Translations under genes and position numbers: made by a program
Assembly: GCA_009684525.1 (NCBI GenBank)
Contig: WKKR01000002.1
Location: 744,001-808,000, forward strand
Reading direction: 5' to 3'
DNA length: 64,000 nucleotides
From: Geobacter sp.
GTDB taxonomy: Bacteria > Desulfobacterota > Desulfuromonadia > Geobacterales > DSM-12255
Shown here: piece by piece, positions 9,762-19,528 of the stretch
Position numbering within the stretch: position 1 is the first letter of the stretch
Layout: each line of letters starts with the position of its first letter
The notes under the pieces: generated by a model
Database searches by the model: none
Told to the model about the DNA's origin: nothing
What the model saw: only the letters and a program-made list of their open reading frames with translations

Positions 9762-11231
9762 TTACCGCATCATCTCGAAATGCCGGTCGTCGCAGGTGTT
9801 GTCGGTGATGTCGATGAACTTGTTGCAGATCTCGGTGACCATGTTGATCACCCCTTGGTAGCCGATGAGGGGTGAGCGGTGCAGGTTGACCCGGTCGAAG
9901 ATCGGGAAGCCGAAACGGAAGAGCGGGATCCCGGCGTCACGAGAGATGAACTTGGCATGGGTGTCGCCGATGATGGCGTCCACCGGCTCGGTCATGACCA
10001 GGCTGCGCAAGTGCCAGAGGTCTTTCCCCATGTAGATCTTGCCCAGCTTGCCATACATGGATGCATCCAGGAGGGTCTGGATCTCCTTCTGCACCTTTTT
10101 GCTCCCTTTGCTGCAGAGGATGTGGCAGGGCATGGCCCCCATCTCCAGAAGGAAGGAGACATAGCCGATGAGCTGGTCAGGATCGCCGTAGAGGGCGAAT
10201 TTCTTGCCGTGAATATACTGATGGGAGTCGGTCATGGCATCCACCGCCCGGCCACGTTCGCTCTTCAGGCTCTCGGGGACCGGCTTGCCGGAAAGCTCGG
10301 CGATCTTCATCAGGAAGGCATCGGTCTTGGCTATTCCCAGGGGCATGGGCAGGGCCACATGCTTGCCGGAGTAGTTGTCCTTTAGCCAGGAGAAGGTCTT
10401 GGCAGCGGAGAAGGGGCCGACACTGATGGTCGCCTTGCCGTTGATGGAGTCCGCAGCATCTTCCAGCTTGGTGCCGCCGGGATACATGCGGTAGGTGCCG
10501 TCCAGGGGCGAATCGAAGACGTCGGAGATGTCGCCGAGAATGGTGTAGGGGATGCCGAACTCGTCGAAGATCCGCTTGTACTCGCGGAAATTGCCGGTGT
10601 TGGCATCGAAGCCGGGGACGAGGTTGATCTTCCCGGTACAGCGCCCCTCCAGCTTCTTCCCTTCCGTCAGGGTCTGCAGGATGGAGAGCAGCATGGAATC
10701 GTAGCCGTGGACGTGGGAGCCGTTGAAGCTCGGGGTGTTGGCATAGGGGACCGGCATCCCTTCCGGGACGATCCCTTTGCCGCGGGCGTTCTTGATGAAG
10801 GCGGTGAGGTCGTCGCCAATGATCTCCGGCATGCAGGAGGTGAAGACCGGGATCATCTTCGGCTTGTAGAGGGCGATGGCGTTCTCCAGCCCCTCGTGCA
10901 GGTTGTTCTGGCCGCCGAACACGGCGCCGTCTTCGGTCATGGAGTCGGATACTGCCGGTGCCGGCTCGCGGAAGTGGCGGTTCAGGGTTGAGCGGTAGTA
11001 GGAGGCGCATCCCTGCGAGCCGTGTACGAACGGAAGTGACCCCTCGAAGGCATGGGCCACAAGCTCGGCGCCCAGCGGCTGGCAGGCGTGGGGAGGTGCT
11101 ACTACCAGTGCCTCCCGTTTGAAATTCAGTTCTTTGTACTCTTCCGTGTTGATCCAGGCCGCGACCCGGTCCAGTTCTTCCTGGGTGGTCTCGGTGACCG
11201 GCTTGACTGCTAATCCTAAATTGTTAGCCAT
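9762..11231 (-). CDS. nifK: Nitrogenase MoFe protein beta chain
   Basis: 489 residues. With NifD it forms the alpha2beta2 MoFe protein and shares the P-cluster. The three P-cluster cysteines are visible in PPHACQPLGA, GSQGCASYYR and FTSCMPEIIGDD. It is shorter at the N-terminus than the roughly 520-residue Azotobacter-type NifK, which is common in NifK of anaerobes. It is the last gene of nifHDK and is followed by an intrinsic terminator. The 163-base gap from nifD is filled by a palindromic repeat, wider than usual for nifD-nifK. Confidence 0.98.
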   Translation of the reverse strand: MANNLGLAVKPVTETTQEELDRVAAWINTEEYKELNFKREALVVAPPHACQPLGAELVAHAFEGSLPFVHGSQGCASYYRSTLNRHFREPAPAVSDSMTEDGAVFGGQNNLHEGLENAIALYKPKMIPVFTSCMPEIIGDDLTAFIKNARGKGIVPEGMPVPYANTPSFNGSHVHGYDSMLLSILQTLTEGKKLEGRCTGKINLVPGFDANTGNFREYKRIFDEFGIPYTILGDISDVFDSPLDGTYRMYPGGTKLEDAADSINGKATISVGPFSAAKTFSWLKDNYSGKHVALPMPLGIAKTDAFLMKIAELSGKPVPESLKSERGRAVDAMTDSHQYIHGKKFALYGDPDQLIGYVSFLLEMGAMPCHILCSKGSKKVQKEIQTLLDASMYGKLGKIYMGKDLWHLRSLVMTEPVDAIIGDTHAKFISRDAGIPLFRFGFPIFDRVNLHRSPLIGYQGVINMVTEICNKFIDITDNTCDDRHFEMMR

Positions 11232-11285
11232 GGTGTATCTCCTCTCCGGGACTCATCCGTCCACGGTAGATTAATATGATTTGTT

Positions 11286-11393
11286 CACCACAGAGACACG
11301 GAGGCACGGAGAGAATCTAGAACCACAAAACATTTTGGGTTAAACAAAAACACCGTGTTGCCGTTCTCTGCTTTACTCCGTGTCTCCGTGGTG
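11286..11393. repeat. Palindromic CACAGAG-type intergenic repeat between nifD and nifK
   Basis: CACCACAGAGACACGGAG begins at 11286 and its approximate inverse, CTCCGTGTCTCCGTGGTG, ends at 11393, one base before the nifD stop codon on the minus strand. About 60 AT-richer bases lie between the arms. A second copy occurs at 47865-47923 between mtnA and gatB. It occupies the nifD-nifK spacer and would form a long hairpin in the nif transcript. Confidence 0.8.
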
Positions 11394-11394
11394 A

Positions 11395-12834
11395 TTAGAA
11401 CGGGCTTTTCACCAGATCCCACGTTGGGCTGTTGATCGCCATGTCGATGTCTCTGGCAAAGATCGGGAACCCTTTGTAGCCGTGGTAGGGGCCGGAGTAG
11501 TCCCAACTGTGCATCTGGCGGAAGGGGATTCCCATCTTCTGGAACAGGTACTTCTCCTTGATGCCGGAACCGACCAGGTCGGGCTTCAGCACGTGAGCGA
11601 ACTGTTCCATCTCGAACTCGGAGGCGTCGTCATAGACCACGGTGGCATCGGGCATCTCCGATGCGGTTCGGTCATAGTCGTCCGTATGGGCGAACTCGTA
11701 ACCGGAGCCGACGCAGATCATGCCCAGGTCCTCGTAGGCGCCGATGGTGTGGCGGGGGCGGAGACCACCCACGTAGAGCATGACCTTTTTCCCTTCCAGC
11801 CGGGCACGGTATTCTTCGATCACCGTCTGCATCTGCGGATCGTACTTGGCGATGACCGCTTCCACCTTCTCCTTGATGGAGTCGTCGAACAATTCAGCCA
11901 GCTTGCGCAGGCTCTGCTTGATCTTGGTGGGGCCGAAGAAGTTCAGTTCGATCCAGGGGATGCCGTACTTCTCTTCCATTACCTTGCACATGTAGTTCAT
12001 GGAGCGGTAGCAGTGGATGACATTGAGCTTCACCTGGTGGGTGGCTGCGATCTTCTCCAGTTCGCCGTCACCGGTCCAGACCGCCTTGACGTTGAACCCG
12101 CACTCTTCCAGGAGCGGCTTGGTCGACCAGGCGTCGCCGCCGATGTTGTATTCGCCGATCAACGCGATGTCGTATGGTCCGATCGGCTCGGCAAACTCGC
12201 GTGTCTCGATGATGTAGTCGCGGATGGTGTCGTTACTGATGTGGTGCCCCAGGGACTGGGAAACCCCGCGGAACCCTTCGCAGTTGCAGGGGATAATCGG
12301 GAGGTCCAGTTCCTTGGCGCTCTGCTTGGCTACCGAGTTGATGTCGTCGCCGATGAGACCAACCGGGCATTCGGAAAGGATCGAGATTCCCTTGGCAAGG
12401 GGAAAAAGCTCCTTGGCCTCTCCCAAAAGCTGCTTCAGCTTCTTGTCGCCGCCGTAGACGATGTCCTTTTCCTGGAAGTCGGAGGTGAACTGCATGGCGA
12501 ACTGGTCGACCCCCAGCCTGCCGGTGACCAGGTTGCGCCGGGTCCCCCAGGAGTACCAGCCGCACCCTACCGGGCCATGGGAGACGTGGACCATGTCGCG
12601 GATGGGGCCCCAGACGACCCCTTTGGCGCCGGCATAGGCGCAGCCGCGGGCGGACATGACGCCGGGCACCGTCTTCTTGTTGGATTTGACGCAGGCCGAG
12701 CCTGATGCCTGGTCGTTAGGGGCAAGGTGAGGGGTCCGTTTCTTCTTCCCTTTCTCGGGATAGGCATCCAGGACCTTGTCGATCATCTCCTGGGTCGACT
12801 CTTTGGTGATACCTTCTACAGTCGTTATTGACAT
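11395..12834 (-). CDS. nifD: Nitrogenase MoFe protein alpha chain
   Basis: 479 residues from the ATG preceded by AGGAGA. It carries the FeMo-cofactor: the cofactor Cys lies in [13 protein letters not shown] and the cofactor His in [15 protein letters not shown] near the C-terminus. P-cluster cysteines are in [17 protein letters not shown] and [11 protein letters not shown]. Length and motifs match classical Mo-dependent NifD rather than VnfD or AnfD. The frame continues 75 codons upstream of the chosen start, but that extension reads through the palindromic repeat and is not credible protein. Confidence 0.98.
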   Translation of the reverse strand: MSITTVEGITKESTQEMIDKVLDAYPEKGKKKRTPHLAPNDQASGSACVKSNKKTVPGVMSARGCAYAGAKGVVWGPIRDMVHVSHGPVGCGWYSWGTRRNLVTGRLGVDQFAMQFTSDFQEKDIVYGGDKKLKQLLGEAKELFPLAKGISILSECPVGLIGDDINSVAKQSAKELDLPIIPCNCEGFRGVSQSLGHHISNDTIRDYIIETREFAEPIGPYDIALIGEYNIGGDAWSTKPLLEECGFNVKAVWTGDGELEKIAATHQVKLNVIHCYRSMNYMCKVMEEKYGIPWIELNFFGPTKIKQSLRKLAELFDDSIKEKVEAVIAKYDPQMQTVIEEYRARLEGKKVMLYVGGLRPRHTIGAYEDLGMICVGSGYEFAHTDDYDRTASEMPDATVVYDDASEFEMEQFAHVLKPDLVGSGIKEKYLFQKMGIPFRQMHSWDYSGPYHGYKGFPIFARDIDMAINSPTWDLVKSPF

Positions 12835-12854
12835 ATCTCTCTCCTGAGGAGCGT

Positions 12855-12958
12855 GGCTTTTCCGCCCTGGCTGCGTAAGTCTTCGGAGCCAGTTGTGCGG
12901 CGTAGCGCTGCTACGCCTCCGCCCGGCCCCTCGACAGCCTTGCCAGGACGAAAAATCC
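12855..12958. repeat. Palindromic GGCGTAGC repeat, copy A (nifH-nifD spacer)
   Basis: An outer imperfect stem (GGCTTTTCCGCCCTGGC against GCCAGGACGAAAAATCC) encloses an inner hairpin GGCGTAGC-GCT-GCTACGCC. The 31-base core at 12893-12923 is the exact reverse complement of the core of copy B at 13031-13061. Related copies lie near 16318 and 49392. Confidence 0.8.
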
Positions 12959-13023
12959 GCACTCCTATATGTTTTTAAAAACCCACTGGCGAACGATTTT
13001 GCGGTCAGGTCTGGGTCGGGTGA

Positions 13024-13070
13024 GGATTTCGGCGGAGGCGTAGCAGCGCTACGCCGCACAACGAAAATCC
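13024..13070. repeat. Palindromic GGCGTAGC repeat, copy B (inverted)
   Basis: GGATTTCG pairs with CGAAAATCC around the hairpin core GGCGTAGC-AGC-GCTACGCC. Its core is inverted relative to copy A and identical over 31 bases, so the nifH-nifD spacer could also fold as one roughly 200-base cruciform. Confidence 0.8.
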
Positions 13071-13109
13071 GATAGCCGGCACAGAGATGGCCCCAAAGCG
13101 TTCGTCACT

Positions 13110-14132
<1,023 letters not shown>

Positions 14133-14176
14133 TCAGAGCTGCTGCGGGGTACTGTCTCGTCGTTTGATTCTAATGA

Positions 14177-14192
14177 AGCATTGTCTGTGCCA
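14177..14192 (-). promoter_or_regulatory. Sigma-54 (-24/-12) promoter of nifHDK
   Basis: Minus strand reads TGGCACAGACAATGCT, against the consensus TGGCAC-N5-TTGCW: GG and GC are exactly spaced and ten of eleven defined bases match. Expected transcription start is near 14165, giving a leader of about 190 bases before nifH. The gnfR-like gene ends at 14274, so the promoter lies directly behind it. Confidence 0.85.
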
Positions 14193-14273
14193 AATTGCCA
14201 ATGTGTTGATTTGTAACGGATTAGGTGGTGCGGAGGCAATCGGTTCTGCTGTTTATGCCTCTTTTCTGTGCAG

Positions 14274-14837
14274 CTACTCGGTGAGCAGGATCGCCTCGGC
14301 GATCTGTCGCAAGGACTTGCGCTTGTCCATTGCCAGTTTTTGCATCTTGCGGAAGGCTTCGGGTTCGGACAGACCATGATTCTTCATCAGTGCCCCTTTG
14401 GCCTTCTCGATGACCTTGCGGCTTTCCAGGGTCTCCTTCAGGTCTGCAACCTCGTCTTTCAGCTGTTCTACGGCATCGTTGTGGGCGTAGGCCATCTCGA
14501 TGGCGGGCCAGAGATCCTGTTCGCGCAGCGGCTTGGTAAGGAATGCGGCGATGCCTACTTTTTTGGCACGCTCGACGGTTTCTGGGTCGTAGCACGCGGT
14601 CAGGAAGATGATGGGAATCTTCAGTCGCTTCCTGATCTCGGTGGCGGCCGTGATGCCGTCCTTCTTCGGCATGGAGACATCGAGGATGGCAATCTCCGGA
14701 ATCTTGTCAATGGCCGTTGCAACGGCGGCTTCGCCGTCGCTGCACTCGAAGATTGCATCGAACCCCAGGCTCGTAAGCAGGGCTTTCAGGCTCTGTCTGA
14801 TGATCGGTTCATCGTCGCAGATCAGTATCCGTTTCAA
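14274..14837 (-). CDS. gnfR: Response regulator with ANTAR RNA-binding domain, GnfR-like nif antiterminator
   Basis: 187 residues from a TTG start with AAGGAG six bases upstream. The N-terminal receiver has acidic pair DDEP, acceptor Asp in IAILDVSMPKKDG and Lys in FLTKPLR. The C-terminal ANTAR domain (about residues 120-185) shows the helical pattern LESRKVIEKAKGALM and SLRQIAEAIL. In Geobacter sulfurreducens the two-component antiterminator GnfR is needed for nif expression. Here the gene sits directly upstream of nifHDK and a matching RNA element lies in the nifH leader, so orthology is likely though inferred. Its partner kinase (GnfL) is not in the window. It follows nifV by 78 bases. Confidence 0.88.
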   Translation of the reverse strand: MKRILICDDEPIIRQSLKALLTSLGFDAIFECSDGEAAVATAIDKIPEIAILDVSMPKKDGITAATEIRKRLKIPIIFLTACYDPETVERAKKVGIAAFLTKPLREQDLWPAIEMAYAHNDAVEQLKDEVADLKETLESRKVIEKAKGALMKNHGLSEPEAFRKMQKLAMDKRKSLRQIAEAILLTE

Positions 14838-14915
14838 GGGGGATCTCCTTTTCCTTCCATGGCAGTATGAACCATCGAACAAGCATAAATCATTCCCGTC
14901 GGTGCGGGATGGAGG

Positions 14916-16067
14916 TCATGCCGCGGCAGGTTGCAGGCGCTGCAGGTCGTAAAGCCTCTGCAGGTCCGAATCCGTGAGCGCCCGCTTGAGTCGCTGCGCA
15001 AGTGGCCGTGCCTTGTCCAGCAGCAGTACCGCTTCTTCTTTGCAAACCGGTATCCCCAGCATGTGATATCGCTCCATGATGCCACTGCTGCCGGAGTGCT
15101 TTCCTACGACCAACTGGCGGGAAAGGCCGACTTCGCCGGGATCGAACCCTTCATAGTTGTGGGGATTTTTGATGACTCCGTCGGCATGGATGCCTGATTC
15201 GTGGGCAAAGGCCCGTTCGCCGACCACTGCCTTCCAGGCCGGCACAGGGCGATGCGATGCCCGGCCGACAAACCGGGAAATCTCGCAGAAGCGGTGGGTG
15301 TCGATGCCCGTTTCGATGCCGCAGGAGACCTTCAGGGCCATGATCACCTCTTCCAGTGCCGCGTTGCCGGCCCGTTCCCCCAGGCCGTTGACCGTGGTGT
15401 TGACGAAGTGGGCGCCGGCCTTGATGCCGGCGATGGCGTTGGCAGTGGCCATGCCCAAGTCGTTGTGGGTGTGCACCTCGATCGGCAGGTCCGGGACGGC
15501 AAACCTGAGAGCCCTGACCTTTTCGAACATGGTGAAGGGGTCGAGAATGCCGAGGGTGTCGCAGAAGCGGAACCGGTCGGCGCCGAGTTCCAGAGCGGAC
15601 TGCATCAGTTCGGCCAGGAAGTTGAGATCGGCGCGGCTGGCGTCTTCGCCGCCGACCGAGACATAGAGCCCTTTCTCCTTGGCAAAGCCGAGCGCCTGCT
15701 TCAGCTGTTCCTTGACCCACTGCCGGTTCTTGCCCAGTTTGTGGCGGATCATGATATCGGAGACTGAGAGAGAGATGTCGACGGCCTGGACGCCGCAGGA
15801 GATGCTTGCCTCGATATCGCCGACCACTGCCCGGTTCCAGGTGATGAGTCTGGCCGAGAGCCCGAGATCGACCAGTGCGCGTATTGAGGCGCGTTCCTCT
15901 TCCCCCATGGCGGGGATGCCGCATTCCAGTTCGTGGATGCCTATGGCGTCCAGCATCCTGGCGATGGCGATCTTTTCCTTCCTGCTGAAGGCGACGCCGG
16001 CGGTCTGTTCCCCGTCGCGCAGCGTGGTATCGTCGATAATGATGGTATTGGTGGTTTTCCGGTTCAT
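14916..16067 (-). CDS. nifV: Homocitrate synthase
   Basis: 383 residues, the usual length for NifV. It condenses acetyl-CoA with 2-oxoglutarate to homocitrate, the organic ligand of FeMo-co. The isopropylmalate/homocitrate synthase signatures are present: DDTTLRDGEQTAGVAFS at the N-terminus with metal ligand Asp, EVHTHNDLGMATANAIAG for the HxH metal ligands, and GLGERAGNAALEEV. Location upstream of gnfR-nifHDK favours NifV over LeuA. A hairpin with a T-rich tail lies 21 bases upstream of the start, in its leader. Confidence 0.93.
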   Translation of the reverse strand: MNRKTTNTIIIDDTTLRDGEQTAGVAFSRKEKIAIARMLDAIGIHELECGIPAMGEEERASIRALVDLGLSARLITWNRAVVGDIEASISCGVQAVDISLSVSDIMIRHKLGKNRQWVKEQLKQALGFAKEKGLYVSVGGEDASRADLNFLAELMQSALELGADRFRFCDTLGILDPFTMFEKVRALRFAVPDLPIEVHTHNDLGMATANAIAGIKAGAHFVNTTVNGLGERAGNAALEEVIMALKVSCGIETGIDTHRFCEISRFVGRASHRPVPAWKAVVGERAFAHESGIHADGVIKNPHNYEGFDPGEVGLSRQLVVGKHSGSSGIMERYHMLGIPVCKEEAVLLLDKARPLAQRLKRALTDSDLQRLYDLQRLQPAAA

Positions 16068-16080
16068 GACTACCTCCTGA

Positions 16081-16113
16081 AAAGCAAACGCCCCGGGAAA
16101 TTATCCGAGGCGT
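16081..16113 (-). terminator. Terminator-like attenuator in the nifV leader
   Basis: Minus strand ACGCCUCGG pairs with CCCGGGGCGU, followed by TTTGCTTTT. It ends 14 bases before the nifV start codon and overlaps the ribosome site region, so it is either an attenuator or a translational block. A GGC-AACGAC-GCC hairpin (loop A1, G4) overlaps its 5' arm, as in the nifH leader. Confidence 0.5.
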
Positions 16114-16257
16114 CGTTGCCGGCTGGTTTCCGTCTAGCACGAGGCGTGCCGTAACGGAATTGCCGGATGTTTCAGGAGGTTATCAGTTGATGCGGTAGCT
16201 TCTGTCTGTTTGCGCGGCAGCAGAGCGCGTAATTGCTGTGCATGCCGAGTTTAGCAA

Positions 16258-16434
16258 GTTGTTGAAAAACTCAGGCTGTTCAAAAGCAGTCAGATCGTCG
16301 CACCCGCAGAAAGCCCCGCGGAGGCGTAGTACCCACAGGGCATAAACAGCGCTACGCCGCACAAGGTGGCTTTTCGAGGACGGCGGCGAGATGGCTGTTT
16401 TTAGCTGCGCTGAAACTTCGTTTTCAACAGCCTA
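16258..16434. repeat. Large nested palindromic repeat (copy C of the GGCGTAGC family at its tip)
   Basis: Outer arms TTGTTGAAAA and TTTTCAACA enclose partly pairing flanks, an inner AGAAAGCC/GGCTTTTC stem, and at the tip GCGGAGGCGTAG...CAGCGCTACGCCGCACAA interrupted by 17 extra bases compared with copy B. The whole folds as an imperfect hairpin of about 180 bases ending at the MCP stop codon. No gene is present here. Confidence 0.65.
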
Positions 16435-18084
16435 CTAGATTCTGAACCGTCCCACCAGCCGCTGGAGCTCTTCGGCAAGGCTCGCCAGCTTGTTGGCCGC
16501 TGTTGCGGAGTCGTGGGCGCCATTGGCCGTTCCTTGCGCCACTTCGGTGATCTGCAGGATGTTGCTGCTGATCTCGCTGGTGGTTGCGGTCTGCTGTTCT
16601 GCAGCGGTGGCGATCTGGTTCACCTGCATGGTGACGGCGTTGATCTGGTCGAGGATCTGCTGCAGGGCGCCTTCGGATTTGGCCGCCTCTATGGTGCCCG
16701 CCTCCACCTGTGCGACCCCCTGTTCCATGGCAGCCACAGCACCTTTGGTGTCAACCTGGATCGCCCGGATCATCTCGCCGATTTCGCGCGTAGCCCTGGT
16801 TGTTCGCTCTGCCAGGGCCCGGACCTCGTCGGCCACCACGGCGAAGCCACGACCCTGCTCGCCGGCGCGCGCGGCCTCGATGGCAGCGTTCAGCGCCAAG
16901 AGGTTGGTCTGTTCGGCAATGTCCTGAATGGTGACGACAATGGCGCCGATCTGGTCGGAGCGCTTCCCCAACGATTCGACGGCTGCAGAGCTCTCCTTTG
17001 AACGTGCCGCGATCTGGTTCATCATGGCCAGGGTATTCTGCACGACAGTGGCGCCATTGAGGGCTGCCCGGTTGGCCTGTTGCGCGCCTTCAGCAGCCAT
17101 CTGGCTGTTCATGGCGATCTCGCCCGAGGTAGCCGCCATCTCTTCGCTGGCGGTTGCCACCGTTCCGGCCTGGACGGCAGCCTGTTCCGCACCGGTTGCC
17201 ATCTGCTCGGCGGTTTCATTCAGCGTGTTGGCGCTGGATGCGACCTGGACGGCAGAAGAGGAGACTTTGCCCAGGAGATCGACGAAGGCGTCCCGCATCA
17301 TGTTAAATGAGCGGGCTGCCGTGCCGATCTCGTCGGAACTGTCGATCCGGAGCAGGGTGGAGAGGTCCCCCTCTGCCATTCTGCCGGCAGCTGCCGAGAG
17401 TTCGGACGTCCCCTTGGTGATGGAACGGATGACCGCCAGATTGATCAGGGTGCCGAGCGCCATTGCCAGGAGGATGACGGTCAGGATCAGGATTTTCGCC
17501 CTGGACATGGTTTTCTGGGTAAGTTCGTAGCTTGCCTTGGCAAGCGCATACTCGTTGGCATAGATCTCGTTTGCCGCCTTAAAGGCTGCAGTTGCCAGCG
17601 GGGTCACTGTCTGTTCGGTGAGAATCATTCCTTTGTCGAAGTCCCCTTCGAGCAGGGCTGCCCCTGTGGGCTTGAGCCCGTCATTGACGAATTTTGCCCG
17701 TGCCTCGGCATAGACGTCTGCCAGCTTGGTCTGCTCCGCATTTTTGTTGGGAATGGCTTTGTAGGCTTCCCAGATACTGGTGATCTCTTCGATGTTTTTG
17801 GCCACCTGGTCGGTATGGACGCTGAGCTGGTGATCGTGCAGCTTGCTGGAAGGATTGCGGGGATCATGCTGCGCAGCCAGCAGGAGCTGGATGCGGTTGT
17901 CGCGCATCAATTCATTGATCCTGCCGATCTTTTCCGTGCCGAGGAGATGTCCCTTGTAGAGCTGCTCCAGTTGGGCATCTGTCGTGCCCATACTGAAAAA
18001 CGAGACCAGTCCGAGCAGGATCAGGAAGCCTCCGGTCATCCCCCCCATGAGTAACAATTTCAGCTTGATCGTCAGGTTCGGCAC
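16435..18084 (-). CDS. Methyl-accepting chemotaxis protein
   Basis: 549 residues from a GTG start with GGAGGAG eight bases upstream. Topology: N-terminal membrane helix (about 10-32), periplasmic four-helix-bundle sensor (about 35-190), second membrane helix ([22 protein letters not shown]), HAMP linker ([21 protein letters not shown]) and a cytoplasmic signalling domain. The conserved hairpin tip is visible ([20 protein letters not shown] and [16 protein letters not shown]). It should pass a ligand signal to CheA/CheW; the ligand is unknown. No che genes are nearby. The C-terminus lacks a CheR-binding pentapeptide. Confidence 0.95.
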   Translation of the reverse strand: MPNLTIKLKLLLMGGMTGGFLILLGLVSFFSMGTTDAQLEQLYKGHLLGTEKIGRINELMRDNRIQLLLAAQHDPRNPSSKLHDHQLSVHTDQVAKNIEEITSIWEAYKAIPNKNAEQTKLADVYAEARAKFVNDGLKPTGAALLEGDFDKGMILTEQTVTPLATAAFKAANEIYANEYALAKASYELTQKTMSRAKILILTVILLAMALGTLINLAVIRSITKGTSELSAAAGRMAEGDLSTLLRIDSSDEIGTAARSFNMMRDAFVDLLGKVSSSAVQVASSANTLNETAEQMATGAEQAAVQAGTVATASEEMAATSGEIAMNSQMAAEGAQQANRAALNGATVVQNTLAMMNQIAARSKESSAAVESLGKRSDQIGAIVVTIQDIAEQTNLLALNAAIEAARAGEQGRGFAVVADEVRALAERTTRATREIGEMIRAIQVDTKGAVAAMEQGVAQVEAGTIEAAKSEGALQQILDQINAVTMQVNQIATAAEQQTATTSEISSNILQITEVAQGTANGAHDSATAANKLASLAEELQRLVGRFRI

Positions 18085-18141
18085 GGTCGTCTCCTCCCTC
18101 CGGCAACGGTGTAGCGTAAGTGCGACTTAAATATAATAGTC

Positions 18142-18157
18142 GTCGGCAATTGCCGAC
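18142..18157. promoter_or_regulatory. Perfect 16-base palindrome upstream of the MCP gene
   Basis: GTCGGCAATTGCCGAC is fully self-complementary and lies 58 bases upstream of the MCP start, next to an AT-rich TTAAATATAAT stretch. It could be an operator for either divergent gene; no factor can be named. Confidence 0.35.
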
Positions 18158-18332
18158 TTCTTTAGGAGAGATTCAACCTGCGTCATCTGAAAGGGAAGAG
18201 CAGCCCGTTGCCCGGGCTGACCCTTGTCGATTGAAATGGGTAAAGATTTGTAAAGCGATGTCGATATAAGTGCAGAAGGAATCTGATTCCCACGGAAACA
18301 AGTTTCCTGCCTTGACAAACGAGGAGCGTGCA

Positions 18333-18557
18333 ATGGGACGAGCAAAAGTCATTTATATGGAGGAATACCTGAAGGAGCGGAACGTCAGGCAGCGTGAACT
18401 CCTTGCCAAGATTGAAGGCCATCTGGCAGAGGCTGGTCTGCTGGACAAAAATCTCTCCATTTCAGTAAAAAGGCAGATAGAGGAATCGCTGATCTCCGAT
18501 GAGTGCTGGCAGCCCTGGAGCGTTGCGGGAATGGATGATAAGGAACGGGAGTCATGA
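18333..18557 (+). CDS. Small hypothetical protein
   Basis: 74 residues from the ATG preceded by GAGGAG seven bases upstream; a longer start at 18270 lacks a ribosome site. The product is charged and helical (MEEYLKERNVRQRELLAKIEGHLAEAG), with one cysteine, no signal peptide and no membrane segment. I do not recognise the family. It reads in the same direction as the following helical-repeat gene, 80 bases apart, and divergently from the MCP gene. Confidence 0.6.
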   Translation: MGRAKVIYMEEYLKERNVRQRELLAKIEGHLAEAGLLDKNLSISVKRQIEESLISDECWQPWSVAGMDDKERES

Positions 18558-18637
18558 AAAATCCTGGACGATGCCGGGAGTTGGCTGCATACTGTTTTAG
18601 AGACGATGATTAACATTTTTTCCGCGAAGCGCCCCAC

Positions 18638-19441
18638 ATGAGCAATGGAGACATAGCAGCCGGCAGTCTGGACCGCGATCTGGCCCAGCGTCTGAACGAG
18701 GCGCTGACGGCCGGTCACGACGAGTTGTTTCGCGTCATGCAGGACCAGTCGCCGGATGTCCTGCGGGCAACCCTCAAGAATCCTCACCTTGGAGAACCCC
18801 ACCTCCTTTCACTGCTGAAACGCCGCGACCTGGGCGGCGAACTGCTCAAACAGATCTGTGCCATGCCGTCGACACGGGAAAGCCATTCAATAAGGGTCGC
18901 TCTGGCCCACCATCCGGCCACCCAGGCGCCACAACTCATGGAGATACTCCCCCATCTCACCCTGTTTGAGCTCGCGACCATCTGCGCCATACCCGGCGGC
19001 ACCCCGGACCAGAAGATCGCTGCTGAGCGGGCCATAATTCAGCGGTTGCCGACCACCCCCCTGGGGAGCAAGATCACCCTTGCCCACCGGGGGACCGGTA
19101 CCGTGGTTGAGCACCTTCTGAAAGAAGGGGACCCCCGCTTGATGGCAGCCTGCCTCGATAACCCGCGACTCATGGAGCGAGCGGTCTTTCAATTTCTCCG
19201 CAACACCACCGTCACCCCCGAGGCCATTTCCATGGTAGCCCGCCACCAGCGCTGGCAGAGTCGTACCAATGTGAAACTGGCCATTCTCAGCAATCCGCGG
19301 ACACCGCTGATCTGGTTTACCCATTGGCTGCCCGCGCTCCGTACGCTTGAAGTGCGCAATCTCTATGAATCCCAGCGACTGAACCAGCTGCAGCGTCGCG
19401 AGGTTGTTGCGGAGCTTGACCGCAGGAACCGTGGCGTTTAA
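18638..19441 (+). CDS. Conserved hypothetical protein, predicted alpha-helical repeats
   Basis: 267 residues with no signal peptide or membrane helix. The sequence contains recurring helical units such as LRATLKNPHLGEPHLLSLL, RVALAHHPATQAPQLMEIL and LMAACLDNPRLMERAVFQFL, each with an NP or HP turn. This is the pattern of HEAT- or leucine-rich-variant-like solenoids, which usually bind proteins. I do not recognise a named family. It is 87 bases upstream of merA on the same strand and could be co-transcribed. Confidence 0.7.
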   Translation: MSNGDIAAGSLDRDLAQRLNEALTAGHDELFRVMQDQSPDVLRATLKNPHLGEPHLLSLLKRRDLGGELLKQICAMPSTRESHSIRVALAHHPATQAPQLMEILPHLTLFELATICAIPGGTPDQKIAAERAIIQRLPTTPLGSKITLAHRGTGTVVEHLLKEGDPRLMAACLDNPRLMERAVFQFLRNTTVTPEAISMVARHQRWQSRTNVKLAILSNPRTPLIWFTHWLPALRTLEVRNLYESQRLNQLQRREVVAELDRRNRGV

Positions 19442-19528
19442 TATTTGTTGAGGAGTCTTGCCGGCGACCCTTTCCGGGCCATGACCGCGGGAGACGATAT
19501 CGTCGCGCGTTTGGCCGAGGATAACTGC

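Noticed and set aside
11285-11506. Minus-strand 73-residue frame across the nifD end and repeat
   Set aside because: It reads through the palindromic repeat and antisense-phase nifD; such frames arise wherever this repeat occurs.
16201-16260. Sigma-54 promoter before nifV (minus strand CGGCATGCACAGCAAT)
   Set aside because: GG and GC are separated by eight bases, not the required ten.
18085-18332. Cyclic di-GMP (GEMM) riboswitch near the MCP gene
   Set aside because: The conserved GEMM core bases are absent on both strands.
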